Source of the DNA: Luteimonas saliphila
GTDB lineage: Bacteria > Pseudomonadota > Gammaproteobacteria > Xanthomonadales > Xanthomonadaceae
Length of the DNA: 64,000 bases
Assembly (NCBI RefSeq): GCF_016774335.1
Contig: NZ_JAETWA010000042.1
Coordinates: forward strand, 199,121-263,120
Direction: 5' to 3'
In this document: in pieces, positions 63,146 to 64,000 of the stretch
How positions within the stretch are numbered: the first letter of the stretch is position 1
How the letters are laid out: every line of letters begins with the position of its first letter
Notes under the pieces: model-generated
The model's input: only the letters and a program-made list of their open reading frames with translations
Database searches by the model: none
Told to the model about the DNA's origin: nothing
Made by a program: the position numbers and the translations under genes

Positions 63146-64000
63146 TCACGCGGCGACCGGAATCTCCGGCGCCGCGCCGGCCGCCAGCGCATCGAAGTAG
63201 TCGCGGGTCAGCCGCAGCTGCGCCTGCGCACCGTCGGCGCGGTTGACCACGGCGAGGAAGGCGCGATTCTCGGGGCGATCCTTCGCGTACCAGCCCAGGT
63301 GCTTGCGCGCGATCCGCACACCGGCCTGCTCGCCGTAGAACTCGTGCAGGGCATGCAGGTGGCCGAGCAGGATGTCGCGCACCTGCGCCAGCGAGGGCGG
63401 CGGCAGTTCTTCGCCGGTGGCGAGGAAGTGCGCGATCTCGCCGAAGATCCAGGGCCGCCCCTGCGCCGCGCGGCCGATCATCACCGCATCCGCGCCGGTG
63501 CGGCGCAGCACCTCGCGCGCCTTGCGCGGCGAATCGATGTCGCCGTTGGCGATCACGGGAATCGACAGATCCGCCTTGATCGCGGCGATGGTGTCGTATT
63601 CGGCGTGGCCGGTGTAGTGCTGGTCGCGGGTGCGCCCGTGCACGGCGAGCGCGGCGATGCCGCTTTGCTGCGCGATGCGGGCGATCGCCAGCGCGTTGCG
63701 GTTGGCCGCGTTCCAGCCGGTGCGGATCTTCAGCGTGACCGGCACGTCCACGGCCGTGACGACCGCCTCGAGGATGCGCGCCACCAGGGTTTCGTCCTGC
63801 ATCAGCGCCGAACCCGCCCAGGCGTTGCACACCTTCTTCGCCGGGCAGCCCATGTTGATGTCGATCAGCTGCGCTCCGTGGCCCGCGTTGTGGCGCGCGG
63901 CCTCGGCCATCACCGCCGGGTCGGTGCCGGCGATCTGCACGCTGACCGGGTCGGGCTCGCCGGCGTGGTCCATGCGGTGCAGCGACTTGCGCGTGTTCCA
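63146..64000 (-). CDS. dusB: tRNA-dihydrouridine synthase DusB, 5' end missing
   Basis: Flavin enzyme reducing uridines to dihydrouridine in the tRNA D-loop. 284 residues are visible, and the frame is open to the window edge, so the start is outside. Motifs: IDINMGCPAKKVC, VTLKIRTGWN, ALAVHGRTRDQHYTG, VIANGDIDS, and MIGRAAQGRPWIF; the catalytic Cys is in GCPAKKVCNAW. The motif order fits DusB. Confidence 0.92.
   Translation of the reverse strand, partial: WNTRKSLHRMDHAGEPDPVSVQIAGTDPAVMAEAARHNAGHGAQLIDINMGCPAKKVCNAWAGSALMQDETLVARILEAVVTAVDVPVTLKIRTGWNAANRNALAIARIAQQSGIAALAVHGRTRDQHYTGHAEYDTIAAIKADLSIPVIANGDIDSPRKAREVLRRTGADAVMIGRAAQGRPWIFGEIAHFLATGEELPPPSLAQVRDILLGHLHALHEFYGEQAGVRIARKHLGWYAKDRPENRAFLAVVNRADGAQAQLRLTRDYFDALAAGAAPEIPVAA

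Overview
High-GC gammaproteobacterial chromosome, most likely Xanthomonadaceae in the Lysobacter/Luteimonas/Xanthomonas range. The evidence is the gene order thiS-thiG-trmB beside an SLC13 permease, an S-adenosylhomocysteine (SAH) riboswitch ahead of ahcY, GTAGGAG-type palindromic repeats, heptad repeats, and the family resemblance of the proteins. Most of the window is dense core chromosome with short gaps and many 1-14 bp start/stop overlaps. There is no CRISPR array, rRNA operon, prophage or replication origin. The only RNA gene seen is one tRNA-Gly(CCC).

Layout. 1-8 kb: housekeeping and hydrolase genes (alanine symporter, SpoU methyltransferase, GH97 glycosidase, M28 peptidase, MscL, FAH hydrolase, Rieske protein). 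8.5-17.6 kb: an accessory island with a 2448-residue SpvB/FG-GAP/RHS protein carrying a low-GC C-terminal tip, an overlapping four-helix membrane protein that looks like its immunity partner, an IS5-family element inserted exactly at that gene's stop codon, and an orphan coding remnant beyond it. 17.6-22.1 kb: SLC13 permease, trmB, thiG and thiS, with palindromic and heptad repeats in every gap. 22-33 kb: autotransporter esterase, tRNA-Gly, RimK-like ligase, two-component system, exported PCMT-like protein, ilvE, diguanylate cyclase, metF. 33-37.5 kb: a divergent bufferin (copper-binding RiPP) cluster with its own ECF sigma factor, NrsF-type anti-sigma factor and two matching divergent promoters. 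37.5-43.4 kb: tag, yciI and a TetR regulator; ahcY with its riboswitch; an ATP-grasp/alpha-E pair. 43.9-53.5 kb: a co-directional catabolic cluster (TonB receptor, MFS exporter/importer, carboxylesterase, acyl-CoA ligase, TetR regulator, two SDRs). 53.7-64 kb: metK, a nucleotidyltransferase, a bifunctional ornithine-lipid synthase with an LpxH-like phosphatase, a frameshifted YecA/SEC-C gene, a DUF457 protein, a cdsA/plsC/CDP-alcohol transferase operon, and a partial dusB.

How genes work together. metK, ahcY and metF cover three steps of the activated-methyl/methionine cycle, and ahcY is under direct SAH sensing. The bufferin cluster couples two different Cys-rich precursors to one MNIO/chaperone pair, with the sigma factor at the end of one arm and its antagonist at the end of the other. 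The 43.9-53.5 kb cluster reads as uptake, ester hydrolysis, CoA activation and oxidation of one substrate. Small palindromic repeats sit in many gaps, and several of them supply the stop codons of the neighbouring genes.
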